64,000 bases of DNA from NCBI GenBank assembly GCA_019802505.1, contig JAFMOC010000224.1:531501-595500 (forward strand), in the 5' to 3' direction. Positions 41,985-55,060 of the stretch are shown here, one piece after another; position 1 is the stretch's first letter; every line of letters starts with the position of its first letter. The position numbers and the translations under genes are program-made. The DNA comes from Corydoras sp. C115. Taxonomy: Eukaryota > Chordata > Actinopteri > Siluriformes > Callichthyidae. The notes beneath the pieces were generated by a model, which saw only the letters and a list, made by a program, of their open reading frames with translations, was not told the DNA's origin and ran no database searches.

Positions 41985-42863
41985 GAGCGGCAGTTCTGTG
42001 GGCGGAAATGCCTTGTTGATGCCAGAGGTCAGAGGAGAATGGCCAGACTGGTTCGAGCTGATAGAAAGGCAACAGTGACTCAAATAGCCACCCGTTACAA
42101 CCAAGGTAGGCAGAAGAGCATCTCTGAACGCACAGTACGTCGAACTTTGAGGCAGATGGGCTACAGCAGCAGAAGACCACACCGGGTGCCACTCCTTTTA
42201 GCTAAGAACAGGAAACTGAGGCTACAATTTGCACAAGCTCATCGAAATTGGACAATAGAAGATTGGAAAAACGTTGCCTGGTCTGATGAGTCTCGATTTC
42301 TGCTGCGACATTCGGATGGTAGGGTCAGAATTTGGCGTCAACAACATGAAAGCATGGATCCATCCTGCCTTGTATCAACGGTTCAGGCTGGTGGTGGTGG
42401 TGTTATGGTGTGGGGAATATTTTCTTGGCACTCTTTGGGCCCCTTGGTACGAATTGAGCATCGTTGCAACGCCACAGCCTACCTGAGTTTTGTTGCTGAC
42501 CATGTCCATCCCTTTATGACCACAATGTACCCAACATCTGATGGCTACTTTCAGCAGGATAATGCGCCATGTCATAAAGCTGGAATCATCTCAGACTGGT
42601 TTCTTGAACATGGCAATGAGTTCACTGTACTCAAATGGCCTCCACAGTCACCAGATCTCAATCCAATAGAGCATCTTTGGGATGTGATGGAACGGGGGAT
42701 TCGCATCATGGATGTGCAGCCGACAAATCTGCAGCAACTGTGTGATGCCATCATGTCAATATGGACCAAACTCTCTGAGGAATGCTTCCAGCACCTTGTT
42801 GAATCTATGCCACGAAGAATTGAGGCAGTTCGGAAGGCAAAAGGGGGTCCAACCCGTTACTAG
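41985..42863 (+). pseudogene. Tc1-type transposase B (5'-truncated), catalytic domain intact
   Basis: An open frame of about 292 codons. HTH residues ISERTVRRTLRQMGYSSRRP come first, then the three catalytic residues: Asp in VAWSDESRFLL, Asp in GYFQQDNAPCH, and Glu in SPDLNPIEHLWDVMERGI. Counting from that second Asp to the Glu gives 36 intervening residues, so it is DD36E rather than the usual DD34E. The start of the protein is missing: the frame runs upstream into transposase A out of frame. Just after the stop, ACCTAATAAAGTGGCCGGTG is the terminal inverted repeat, adjoining the (TA)n tract. Confidence 0.85.
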
Positions 42864-42888
42864 AATGGTGTACCTAATAAAGTGGCCG

Positions 42889-43216
<328 letters not shown>

Positions 43217-45246
43217 CTCAAGGTAACATTTACAATCAGCTGATGTTTTTGTAACAGGTGATAGATTTTTTGTTTTACTGTATTAACAACACAGCTCAGA
43301 CTAGTCAAATGATAATGTTGATTTTATCTACAGTGTAAAGTAACTGAGTCACCGGAATGCACCAGCCATGAAATCATTTTCTCACAAACACAATATTGAG
43401 CTGCTTTGATGAAATTTGTGTCTCCTTGACTTAATTTCTTTTAGTTTTTATTTCCTTTTTCTCTCCCCATCCTGTTCAGGATACTTTTTATGACAATATG
43501 TTTGGCCTGCAATTGTTTTCTTGCTTGAACTGTGGCTCCATCAGTTAGTACCCTACAGATTGACGAGCCCTCAGATGCCAATTTAATGTACAAGTCAGCC
43601 ACACTGGAGCCACCACACATCTGGAGTTGACTAAGTGTGAGAGAGTGTGTGAGAACAAGAGTGCTGAAAAAAGGAAAAGAGAGAGAGCAAAAGAGAGACA
43701 CAAAAAGAGAGCGATAGAGAAAGTTAGAGAGAACGATACAGAGAGCAGAAGCTGAAAAGCATAAAGCGTTTAAATGGATTTTTTTGGCATTAGCACATGT
43801 CGATGTCTGCTGTATTGTATGTGTTTCACCTTCTTTTAACTCGAAGAAGGCTTAAAAAAACTGAAATTACTCAGCAGACTTCCTCTCAGACACCTCTGGT
43901 TTGGAAAGCTTTTACTCCCCAACCCTCTATGTATTTGAATCCAAAAGTTACAGTACTTAAAATAAGAGGGAGAGAGTAAGTAAGAGCAGCAGACATGCAC
44001 ACACTGAACCATGAATAAAAATGTAGCTCATCATATTAAAATATTACAAAACCATTCATTTATTAGCAATATAGATAATAAAAAAAACTCAGTGGCTGAA
44101 AGTAAACAACAGATAAATGTTTAAATTAATTTATGTAGCATTTTAAATTACATAAAATTGTTACAATTAAACAAATAATAAGAAATTCCAGATCAATTGT
44201 TCTCAGGCACAGTACAAGTTCTCAACTTCTAATCAACTAGTTGAAGATAAACAGCAATGAATTGTAGGAAGATAATTTAATAATAAGTATTAAAACCAGG
44301 AAATAAATTCTATATATGATTAATAAAATCAGCAGGTATTTGTTTATTCTATTATATAAGCATATTCTGTGTAAATATTCATATCTCTACAAAATTTATG
44401 TAATAGTATTCATGATGTAAGTATTAGAAAAGTTTTCTGTGCAATCATAACATTACATATTACATAGTGTAACTTCAATACTCTCACTCACAGAGTTTAG
44501 AAATGTGGTGATACATGCTGAGAAATAACTATATCTGTCTTTTTTTTAAGTGACCAAAAAAAAAAGGAAAATGTCAGACATAAAACTGATTGAAAATTGA
44601 CAGAAATAAACAGCACTGCAAAAGAGGAAGAGGAAGAGAGACAGAGTGAGAGAGAGAGGTCTAAAGTGTCAAGGAATTCATTGTCTGCTCTCCACCTGTT
44701 ATTATTCTGGACCCAATCAACCTGCTAGCCAGGCTGGAGCCGGTGGCCATCTGGAAACGTTGCAGTGTTTATAAACTTGGCAGGACTGCTCTCTCTGGGG
44801 CCTGACCTCTTACACAAATCTGGAAACAATTAGAGCAGGACAGAGCGCCTGATTACTGCAGAGAAATCTAGCGCACACCACGGACGCACATGGATGTCAG
44901 ATCTGGCTTAAAGCAAGAAATACAACTGCAAGTAAATATCTATTATTTATGTATTATATATCTGCATATATATAAACTCCAAACAAGAAAACAGAGGTAA
45001 CTCTACTCAAATATAACAGATGGATAGGATATATATATATATATTTTATTATCTTTGTACTAATGTATGTATAATGTTCCAGTCTTTCTCTTTGTTTCAG
45101 TCATTCTTTAAGACATTTATATTATGTTTCAGGGCATGCTGGTAAAATGTGGCATGCTGAATCCAACCACATAAGACAGAAAACCACCAAATATAAATAA
45201 TATTTGAAAAGATGAATAGATGAAAAATTCATTTTGAAAGAACATC
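43217..45246. other. Unique sequence without gene; purine-rich tract and a less AT-rich block
   Basis: 43675-43745 is a GA-rich tract. 44680-44900 (CTCTCCACCTGTTATTATTC, GCTGGAGCCGGTGGCCATCT, ACAAATCTGGAAACAATTAG) is compositionally unlike its surroundings and non-repetitive, and could be a conserved non-coding element. No frame there looks coding. Confidence 0.4.
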
Positions 45247-45548
45247 CATCCATTATCTTCTGCTTAATCCTCTAGAAGGGTCGGGCTTAGGGTGGGGGTG
45301 GGGGTTGGTGGGGCTTCCCTGTGTCCATCCAGGAGAGAACATTAGATGGGTAGATCAGACACACAGGACAGGGCACCAATCCATTACAGGGAACACACTC
45401 ACATAGAACACTATACAGGGGAAATTAAAAGCAGTTTATTTACCTTAAATCCATGTTTTTGGATTGTGGAAGGAATGAAAATGGGAACAGAATAGGAAAA
45501 CTCCAACCAGATCGGGATTCAAACCTGGATTCCCAGCACTAAGAGGCA
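45247..45548 (-). mobile_element. tRNA-derived SINE, minus strand, old
   Basis: ATCCATTATCTTCTGCTTAA at the left and TTCAAACCTGGATTCCCAGC (decayed B-box complement) at the right. A G-rich expansion lies at 45290-45312. Confidence 0.8.
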
Positions 45549-46140
45549 GACCTCATCAAACCAAACCATACCTTAGGTGGCGCTACTGTTGCTACAGCAG
45601 ATGAGCAAAGATATTCTATAAAACTAAAAGAAAAAGAGTTGCATACCAAACTGGCCCTGACACTTGGCTGCACCAACTCTGCTGTGAAGCTGGTTGTAGC
45701 CATTGTCCTCCTAAGTTGCGGTAACTGCACGACTCACTTCAACGGGGGAATTAGAATTAAATTCACCTTTAAAAATATGTCTTCTTTTGTCCTAAGTAAG
45801 TAAAGTAAAGGTTTGGGTGAAGAACTGCAGAATTTAGTTTATATTTTTTTGTATTTTGAAAAAAGGGCCTTAAGTTAGTGTGTGTTGGTTCATGCCCTGG
45901 CAATTAAAGCTGTGTTTGTGTTTATGGAGGAACAGAACCTGGGAATCATGTAAAGGAAGAGTAAAGTTAGTGTCCTTCCTGTTCACAGTGCTGATTGAAT
46001 TTAACTTCAAATCTTTCCAAGTTTTTAATTTCCTGGTCAGTAATATTTGCACATTTTGTATACCTGTCTAGGATGTAACCAGTAACATCAAACACAGCAG
46101 GGCCACACCTTTGTTGTGAAGTCCTGGAAATATTGGTGGA

Positions 46141-46144
<4 letters not shown>
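45549..46144. other. Unique sequence, no gene seen
   Basis: No family motif in any frame. Confidence 0.4.

Positions 46145-46191
<47 letters not shown>
46145..46191 (+). repeat. (GT)n microsatellite
   Basis: About 23 TG units. Confidence 0.97.
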
Positions 46192-46192
<1 letters not shown>

Positions 46193-49100
46193 AATTCACT
46201 GCTCTTTGTAGTGTTGACAAGACACAAGCCCATATCCACCTGCTTATCCATATCCACTCATTCATTCTGATCTCAATACATCCACAAACACACATACAAA
46301 CTAAGTAGTATTTTACTCACAACTCATTCAGTTTTTAGTAGAAAATTAGTAGAACTTTTCAAACTCACAAAAAACATAGCTTTAGGCTGTGACTGAAAAG
46401 TCTCTTGAAGTTGACGAAGGTTTACAGAGTCTTGCATTTAAGTGTAATGTGTCTCATTCATCCTACTGACTTGCTCTTTTCTGTGGACAATTCTAGTGTT
46501 TTTAATCACAATTTTACTACTGCAAAACTTACAACTATCATTTTTATACTGTATGATTTAAGTATGGAAGAGCTTTGTGAACTGCTGCCATATTTGCAAT
46601 TAAAAGCTTTCTACAAAAACATCAAGGTGTAACTGTTTACAAATTAACCAGTTATGCATGTTTTTACAGAGAAACAGCTAAATTGAATGTTAAAATAAAT
46701 GTTCTTGTAGATATACATTTAATAAAAACATTTCTGTATTTCTACCATTATATACCTCACTGTTAATATATACATTGTACATTTCCCTAACTGAACAGGT
46801 GCACGCCCCTTCTTATTCCTAACTTCTGATGAATCAAAAAAGCTTTAGAGTCAGTTGAGTCCATGTGCTCCAGCCCTGAAGCTCATTTTACCTCACCCAC
46901 TATGAGAGAAAAATACATGACTGGAAACAACATGTTTTAACTTGCAGTCGAAGGAACTCTGTGGTTTTTGCTCCTTGGAGCTGTGGAATGCAAAGGCTTG
47001 TTGCTGGGGTGGTGGCAGTATGTTTTGAGTTGGGTATTTTGTGAGTGTAACTTTGCCTTGCCTTCCTCTGTCATTAGTGAAGAGCCCTTGCATTAAGGCA
47101 TAAAAAGCCACCTTGTTTCTGCTTGGGGGATATTTTATCATAGCACCATATCAGAGCTCCATCTGTTTGCATTGCAATGATCATAAATTATAACTGTTTT
47201 GTGTTTTTATCTTTGCTAAACACTACTTAGCAAGCTTATATACAACAAAAAATTATTTTTCCACATCATTTATTTCCCTGTATTTATGGTTTGTATAGCT
47301 TTGAGGCTGTGAGCTGTGAGTAAACGTTTGCAGTGTAGGGCATTGTTTGTCTACTAATTTTGTGATCTATCTGAATAACTGTTTGGTTGTGATCTATTTT
47401 TACCAGCAGGTATTTAAGTGTCCTGACATTTCAGCCTATGGGTACTTTATGTTCCACAACAGGCTAAATAAATAATAATGTTTTAATCTACAGGAAAAAT
47501 GTTTTAGTAAAATAAAAATCGACACAAAATGTATTTTGTGCCTGTATAATGAGGTGTGGCGTCTCTGTGTTTTTGAGCTTGAGGGCTGCATAAAAGTAAT
47601 CAAAGAGTAGATGTCAAATAATTCATTATGTCAAATAATTCAGATGTCATAAACTACAACTGGTTCAAAATGTTTTAAAGAGTTTTAACTAGAACCAAAA
47701 CATTTAATCATATTTGCCTTGTTTTTTTTATATTTACACTGATTTCCAGTTAAGCCCTGCTTTAGCAACTCATTCAAAACACAGCCAGAATGCTAAAACA
47801 ATTAACCTTAATCATCGCTGAGGATCTAAGGGACTTTGATGAATTCAGTCTAATTAACTTCTGTTGACATCACATACTTAGTTCTGATGGACAGAAGCGG
47901 AATTCTATTCTGGTGTTTTAAATGAACACTTAATAATATGAACACCTGGCACATTAGTGTTCCATACTATAATAATGCCTGAGGATTGTTTACACATGTT
48001 TACTCCATACCAAACTTCATCAACCCGATCGATTTACATCTGATGATTGTCATTCTCATCCACCGATATAACATGCCACTTAACTGCTAATCACTGTGAA
48101 GTATTACATTTGTCAAGCTTATTTTTACAAACTGTGTCAAAGATTTTTCTTTAAAATATTTTTTTCTTCTCTGAGTTTTTCAATTATTTTTACAGTACCA
48201 ACATTCCATTGTCTATACAATATATCCAGTATAGTTAGTATCTTATTTTTGTACTAACTGCCTGCGAGTACCTCAGCATTACAGATGTTGGGCTAATAAA
48301 CAAACAAGTAAAACAAGAATGTTGTTTATCAAATAACAGGTACAATATTCGTGATGAACCTGTAATGTGCAAAATTGTGCTAAACACGAAAATAAAAACA
48401 TTTCTTTTAAATGACTTTTAAAATTTTTTAAATAAATTGCAATAACATAAAAACACACCAGATAATGAGCATATAATGCCAATTAAATACACAACTTTTT
48501 TAAACAGACAGTAATTGTTCCTGTACACTTTACTTTCTATGAATATATGTCCTTTATGTAGTGTACCATTCCAAAAAATCTGTAAAACAAACACTTTTGC
48601 ACCTAATTAAAATAACTTATTTAATAGAGTCAAAAGAATTCAACCACACACAAGTACAAAAGACTTCCTGTTCCTGCATGAGTCTAGGTTTTATGGTGTA
48701 AAATTAGGTTACATCACATAACCATTGTTGAGAATCTGAGTGTTCTGAATCTTCAGGTTTATTATGTCAGTGACTTTGTTCATCTCTGAAGACAAAATGT
48801 TGATCAGATGGAAATGAATGTTGTGACATTGCAAAACAAGAAACTAGACAACTAGAGTGCAACTAGTTTTTGTTATTTTTTTTTGCAAGGCAAATATTTT
48901 TTGGATTTTTTTTTTGATTTTTTGGATTTTAAAATAGACCTAAAATGTTTTCCTTTAACATACAAGTAAATTTAATTAGGACAAAAAACAAAATGTGCAC
49001 ATGAATAGGTGAAGTAAAGTGATCTATCTGAATAACTTTCTCTTTAAGGGTGAGAGGTTTCAGTGATTTTAAGACTACAAAAGCCCATATTTTTTACATG

Positions 49101-49469
49101 AGGTTGTGTATTCTGGGAGACAGCTGCAAGTAATGTTATGATTTTTGTAGATAAAAGTGATGTTTTAAACTGCCTGCTCCAATAATGAACACATTACAGA
49201 CACCTATCACCACATTTATATAGACCTTTATTTAACCAGGCAAATCATTAAGAACAAATTCTTATTTACAATGACAGCCTGACAAAAGAGCTAACCACAC
49301 TAATAATCTTTAAATTCATCATGTTCTGCTGCATCATTTTCTGCTAGTGTAGATTTAATAAGATAACCATTCATTTTAAGAAACATGGTAGTACTGCTAT
49401 GTTACTAAATCTTTACTAAATCTATGGATAACCTGTTTAATTTTAAAGGTTCACTTTAAGGGTTCACCA
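46192..49469. other. Long unique AT-rich stretch, no gene seen
   Basis: No coding frame with family motifs. 46850-47150 is a non-repetitive, somewhat GC-richer block (GAGCCCTTGCATTAAGGCAT AAAAAGCC) that might be conserved non-coding DNA. The remainder is AT-rich and featureless to me. Confidence 0.4.
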
Positions 49470-49560
49470 TACCCATCCAGGGGAGAATGTTTTGGGTGCT
49501 TACAGCATGAGTCAATTACTGGGCACACTTACTCACACACAATATATAAAAGGCCAAATT
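49470..49560 (-). repeat. SINE fragment
   Basis: CATACCCATCCAGGGGAGAA TG...TTTGGGTGCT and CACACTTACTCACACACAAT match the middle of the reverse SINE. Confidence 0.7.
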
Positions 49561-51388
49561 TCTAAATAACATTCCTGTTAAAGTCAGTTATCTCTGTGAC
49601 TAGTGTTTTCTCTAATGACATGGCCAATGCATTCAGCCTGTCCTGATCCTGCTGTATTTGTAAATTGGGGCGATCCGTTCCAAGCTCCCTTATTCTCTTT
49701 TTTCTTATAGTGAACGATTTGTAAAAGCATTTTTTTGTAAAGAAAAAATAGAATGTTATTTCATTTTGATGCTACTCCAGTGTGCAAATGTTAAGGGTGA
49801 GTTGAACTAATGAACCGCACCTGGAGTTAATGAGTCGATTCTGGAATTGTCCAATCATATGATGCCTAAATAAAATGAACCAGTAGTAACACACTACCAA
49901 TAGTGACACACTAGAATGGGTGTGTCTGTGGAAAAACCTGAAGTTACCAATTTGAAATCAGCCTCAGGTCACATGCTTGCCAAAAGTTGTGTGCCCAGTT
50001 ACACACTCATTAGACTGGCGCCCCGCACATATGAAATGTGCACAATGGGAACAATTACATCTTTATTTATTCTTTTAATAAATTCTAACATGTCTATTAG
50101 AAGACACACAATTCAAATAAATACATTACTCATGAACTATTTTGCAGATCATAACTAATTCAGTTTAATATCTGAACAATTTTAAGGGGGGGCCCCTATG
50201 GACCAGCCACCACTGCTACTACCTCTACCTCCAAACAGTAGCATTAATTTCCTTGTGAAACTGTTAACCCCTTCTTTTGAAATTACATTACATAATTTTT
50301 CAAATGCTTTTATTTAAAGCGGCTTAGAAGTATTTAACTTTAATTGTTTGGGTGAGACAGCAGTGGCATCCATCTGTTAGTTGTCAGTTTATCTGAATTG
50401 ATATTATCTAGGCTGTGATTTTACTATAGTGCAAATATGGTTACCTCAACCACTTCAAAATTTGAAATGAAATAACCCCAAAAGTATTCTAGCATTTAAT
50501 CACAAGATAATGCAGTATTTATATATATTAACCACATTGGTCTGTTGTGTCATGTCAATATTACCATTCTGATATTTCTAGTATTCTTCTGGTACCCATA
50601 TGCAGGCAATTTTTCTCCAAACACTGGACAAATTTATTTGTGTGTAAGCACAGTAGGCAAATTAAATCACTTTATCTCTGTATTATTCATTTCAGACATA
50701 AAAACATTGAAATGTTTTTGCACAATTGAGACACTCATCACTGTTTCTTCCATTTTATAATGATATTTTTTTTTGCTTATAAATGCTTCACTCTTTATCA
50801 TTGTCACCACATCCACGCTCCTAAAATTTATACCCACTGCAGTCAGAGGAGGGCCATGAGCTAGCTGAAGTGGGGATTGCTGTTATGTAAGAAAATAAAC
50901 AGCATTGTGGTTATGAACTGTGATATAGTTCTGTCCTCTCATACACTATCAGCAACTGGGGTGCAATAAAAGGCAATTACTGTCCCCAAAGCACACTCTA
51001 TTACAATATACCTTCTAGGGCTAGACCTCAAGGCAAATAATGAGAACACATGCACACATACAGCAGTTTACAATACCTAAGTCACTGTGTACCACACCAG
51101 CAACAAGCTTTGTTCCCTGCATTTCACTATTTCACTTTCTTTATATTCAGTTTCATCATGTTTTGCTGGTGTATATTTAAGAAGATAACCATTCCTTTTG
51201 AGAAACATGGTAATATGACTATTTTACTAAATCTCTGTGAGGACAATTTGTTTAATTTTGAATTGAAAGACTGAAGACAAGAGTCTTCTTGTTTCCAAGA
51301 ATAGAACAAACACGGCAACCTGAAAAACACTTTTTAAATCTGATATTCAAACATCACAACTTTTCAGTTTTCCAAGCATGGGTTAATG
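49561..51388. other. Unique AT-rich sequence with small L2 fragment
   Basis: 50262-50320 resembles the L2 tail block CATTTA...AAAGCGGCTTA. 51152-51260 resembles 49313-49440. No gene recognised. Confidence 0.4.
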
Positions 51389-51736
51389 GGGACGCCTCTG
51401 CTGCTCAGGCTGGGCGGCGTGCGGCCCCTGCTGCTTGGGCTGGGCAGCGTGCGGCCCCTGCTCCTCGGGCTGGGTGGCGTGCGGCCCATGCTGCTCGGGC
51501 TGGGCGGCGTGCGGCCCCTGGACTTCGGGTTGGGCGGCGTGCGGCCCCTGGACTTCGGGCTGGGTGGCGTGTGGCGCATGGACCACCACAGGTGTGCAGG
51601 CTCGTGGGTCCGTGGCAGGACTGCCCGCTGGCTGGACCTTGGCGGGAACGCACGCAGGAGGGGCCTCGGCGGATCATACGCTGGCTGTACCTCGGCGGGT
51701 TCGCATGCTGGCTGGGCCTCGGCGGGCACACACTGC

Positions 51737-52676
51737 CAGTGTGTGAACCTGCTGAGGTCCTGCCAGCATGCGTGCCCGCCAAGGTCCTGCCTGCGTGCGA
51801 ACCCGCTGAGGTCCTGCCAGCGTGCGAATCCGCCGAGGTCCGCCCAGCGTGCGTGCCCGCCAAGGTCCTGCCAGCATGCGTGCCTGCCAAGGTCCGGCCT
51901 GCGTGCGAACCCGCTGAGGTCCAGCCAGCATGCATGCAGGTCCAGGGGCGTCACGCCGCCCATCCCGAAGTCCAGGGGCGTCACGCCGCCCATCCCGAAG
52001 TCCAGGGGCGTCACGCCGCCCATCCCGAAGTCCAGGGGCGTCACGCCGCCCATCCCGAAGTCCAGGGGCGTCACGCCGCCCATCCCGATGCCCAGGGGCC
52101 GCGCGCCGCCCATCCCGAAGCCCAGGGGGCCGCACGCCGCCCATCCCGAGCAGCAGGGGGCGCACGCCGCCCGGCCCGAGCAGCAGGGGCCGCACGCCCC
52201 GCCGCCAGGGGGCGCCCGCCTCGCCATGCATCCAGAGGGCGTGGCCAACTCCTCGCCCGACATGGGCGTCCTCCGGACCACGCAGCCAGAGGGTGTGGCC
52301 CAATCCTCGTCCGACGTGGGCGCCCGCCTGACCACGCAGCCAGGGGGCGCCCGCCTCGCCACGCAGCCAGAGTGCGTGGCCATCTCCGCGCCCGATGTGG
52401 GCGTCCACCGGACCACGCAGCCAGAGGGCGTGGCCCACTCCTCGTCCGCCCACCGGACTACGCAGTCAGAGGGCGTGGCCCACTTCTGATCCGCCGTGGG
52501 CGTCCACCTGACTTTGCAGCCAGAGGCCGTTTGGCACGCCTCACCCGCAGAGGGCGTCCACCCGAGGGCGCCTTCCAAGCCCCGCTCAAGGAGGGTGGAG
52601 GACCCCCCCCCCGGGACTGTTTTTTTTTTTCTCTTGGTCGCGTCCCCCCGTTGCGCGACCGCAGGGGCGGGGGTAA
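51737..52676 (+). pseudogene. 3' half of the GC-rich element ORF
   Basis: Open frames over the arrays read as EPAEVLPACVPAKVLPA repeats and, in another frame, RRPSRSPGAS repeats followed by RTPPIPSSRG. The order matches the 23934 copy, although the arrays are shorter. It ends with the stretch TCTTGGTCGCGTCCCCCC and the polypurine tract that the 23934 copy has lost. Without the N-terminal domain it is a fragment. Confidence 0.7.
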
Positions 52677-53026
52677 TGTAACAGGGCACCTGTCACCTGT
52701 TCTGTGTTTCGTTACGTTTGTTTCAGTTAATTAACGTTCATTGGTTAATTAGTTTCGTTAATTAACTCTGTATTATCATTGGTTTGTCTTGTGCACGTGG
52801 TCGGGTGTCTTTTTGTATTTATGTCCAGTGTTTCTTGGCATCGGGGCTGGTTGCTTGTGTTATATGTCACTTAGTCTTTTGTACCTCATGTTTTGTGGTG
52901 CACTGCACCTTTAAATAAACCTGTTCTCTGCTACCTGCGTGCCTGGCTCCCTTCAGCGCGTGTATACGCGGCGGCTTTGCGCTCCCTATGCGCAACCGCT
53001 TCAGCCCGAGGTAGACTACCGTGACA
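52677..53026 (+). repeat. 3' LTR
   Basis: 350 bp, TGTAACAGGGCACC...ACCGTGACA. It lacks the 8 bases TGCCTAGG present near the start of other copies, and resembles the 23934 LTR type rather than the 27999 type. Confidence 0.92.
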
Positions 53027-54944
53027 ACCAGTGCATCTGCAAGTTTTTTTGTCAGTTACGAAGTACTTAGTGAGTTACAAATGGGTCTTGCTACTTGCTA
53101 CTTGCTATTTTAAGAACTGCATTAGTTATGAAGGCATTCTGTTAAGTTAAGAATCTTCCAAAGTATGATGTTACAAATGTACAATATTGGGAAATCCTGA
53201 GTGTTATTTTATCAGCCATTCAGCATCAATGATCTGATTACAGGTGATGTTGTTTTTTCTGAGCCATATGTTGCTGAGGTGAGTCTCCGTTCCAGGGAAT
53301 ATAACAAAAGTTTTACAGACTTCAAACCTTTCGGTCTAAGCACCTCATTTTTACCATTTACAGAAGGAGTGTGTCTGCCTGTGACCCCAGTATGAACATA
53401 AGTGTCTGTCTCCACAGTGTTTATAAGTGTGCCTGCATTTGCATGTGAGTGTGCTGGTGTCCCCAGTGCATCTGTGTGTAACCCAAGTGCTGCTGCTGTG
53501 GGTATTACAGTGATTTTGATGTTGTCCAGGGCGCTATATTTTTTGTTTTCATCATGGGTCACACCATCCTAAGCTGTTGATTATTCTCTTCTTGTTTTTG
53601 AGTCCTGTTCTGTTTCTTTGTTTTTTGAGACAGTTATTTGTTGGAGATCCTTGTTAATAAAACAGTTGCTGACAGTATTCTTATGTAAGTATTGATTCTC
53701 AAAAGTACTGTTTTTTGAAGCAGAAATGGTGTTAATGGTGTAATTAAATAAAAAAATGTTAAACAACCTTTTCTTGATGTTACAAGTCTGATTTCCTTCA
53801 CATTTAATTTACTTAGTGTTTTGACTTGGTGTTTCCAGCTAATATTCCAAATGCTAGTCTTGCACATTTGTGTTATTAATTTATTTTATATAAAGGAAAT
53901 CTACCTTCATAATACCTAACCAACAGTGTAGTAACATTATTATGGTTGTGGTGTCTTAGTGTGTGTTGTTCTGGTACAACTGATTCAGACAAAGCAATGC
54001 TTTCGAAGTTTTTGAACAGTGTTCACTTTATTAGAAAATTGTTTTTTCCCAACATGTTAATAATTCTCAAATTCTTCATCACTGCTCTCAAGACACTGCC
54101 TACATGGTGCTGGTGGTTGGTGTTTTAATTGGTGGACTATTCTCAGTCCAAAAACATCAATTAGGATTTTATAAACTACAGCAGACCAACAATGCATAAT
54201 ACAACACCACCACATCACTGGTGATAAATATAAACCAACCCCTTAAATAACACATATTAAAAGTAAAGAGTAAAGTGGACTATTAAAGCATATAACTGTT
54301 GCAGAGAAACAGTCGGACCACAGTCTATAATTTTATAATCACAAATACATGGTAAAGAGCACACATAAAAAGGACAGTTAGTGCAGAAACGCAATCCTAA
54401 GGAGTATAAAAATCCTTAAGTATCCTGATCTATACATATTAGAAAGAGATTAATTAGATTACAGCAGCTATGTTGGGCAGAATTAAAAAGAAAAAACTGA
54501 CTTTTTTGAATTCCATGTTTACTACTAGTTTTTATTTCTTTATCTATATTATAATGCTCTGCCAGCATATGGGTTAAATATCCCTTCACTGCATTTAACC
54601 AAAATATCAAGTTCAAACAGGTCTTCATAATGTGAAACTGCATAGTGTAAATTAGCTAGCAACCATGTAATTCACCCTGAAGTCTCTTTTGTTAAAAATA
54701 TTTAATGATTACATAACAATTATAATATTCTCAAGAAACATATGACTAACAAAGTAATATAGTTTTTGATAAAAAAAAAGACTTGATGTTAATATGATAA
54801 AATGTTATTGTGGCCTGATCTTCATTAGCATGTCAATTAAGACTTATGACATCCTGCATGGATGGATGGTGAAGGGGTGTTGCAGGTGTAATGAAATATG
54901 CCTGTTTCCCCCTCCCACTTCATGTAAGGCAAAGGACACACAAG
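53027..54944. other. AT-rich sequence without a confident gene
   Basis: A 116-codon minus-strand frame at 53212-53562 has no motif I recognise. Its GTGTCTG/CCAGTG-rich DNA may be a small degenerate tandem repeat. Confidence 0.4.
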
Positions 54945-55060
54945 TGTCATTTAGATTAGAGTAGATTAATTTAGATATATCTTTATTGTCATTATACATG
55001 TAAAGTTACAAGGCAATGACATGCAGTTTGGCATCTAACCAATGTGTAAGCAGCTACTGC
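54945..55060. repeat. Dispersed repeat with TTTATTGTCATTATACATGT core
   Basis: Resembles the LINE-derived repeat seen again at about 61830-61895 (CCTTTATTGTCATTCATTAT). The family is not determined. Confidence 0.5.

Larger units (their letters stand above)
51389..53026 (+). mobile_element. GC-rich LTR element, 5'-truncated, with an inverted arm
   Basis: 51737-52676 is the 3' internal part of the family (PAEV repeats, five or six 30-bp units, C-terminal arrays, then the polypurine tract GCAGGGGCGGGGGTAA), followed by the 3' LTR 52677-53026. 51389-51735 is family internal sequence in the opposite orientation. The two arms meet at a palindrome, CACACACTG-C-CAGTGTGTG (51727-51745). The acidic domain, leader and 5' LTR are absent. 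No target duplication could be assigned. Confidence 0.88.

Noticed and set aside
45539..45730. 63-codon frame near 45.6 kb as an exon
   Set aside because: It begins inside the SINE head and shows no family similarity.
53212..53562. 116-codon minus-strand frame as a gene
   Set aside because: No recognisable motif or splice context; the DNA has short repeated GTGTCTG/CCAGTG words.
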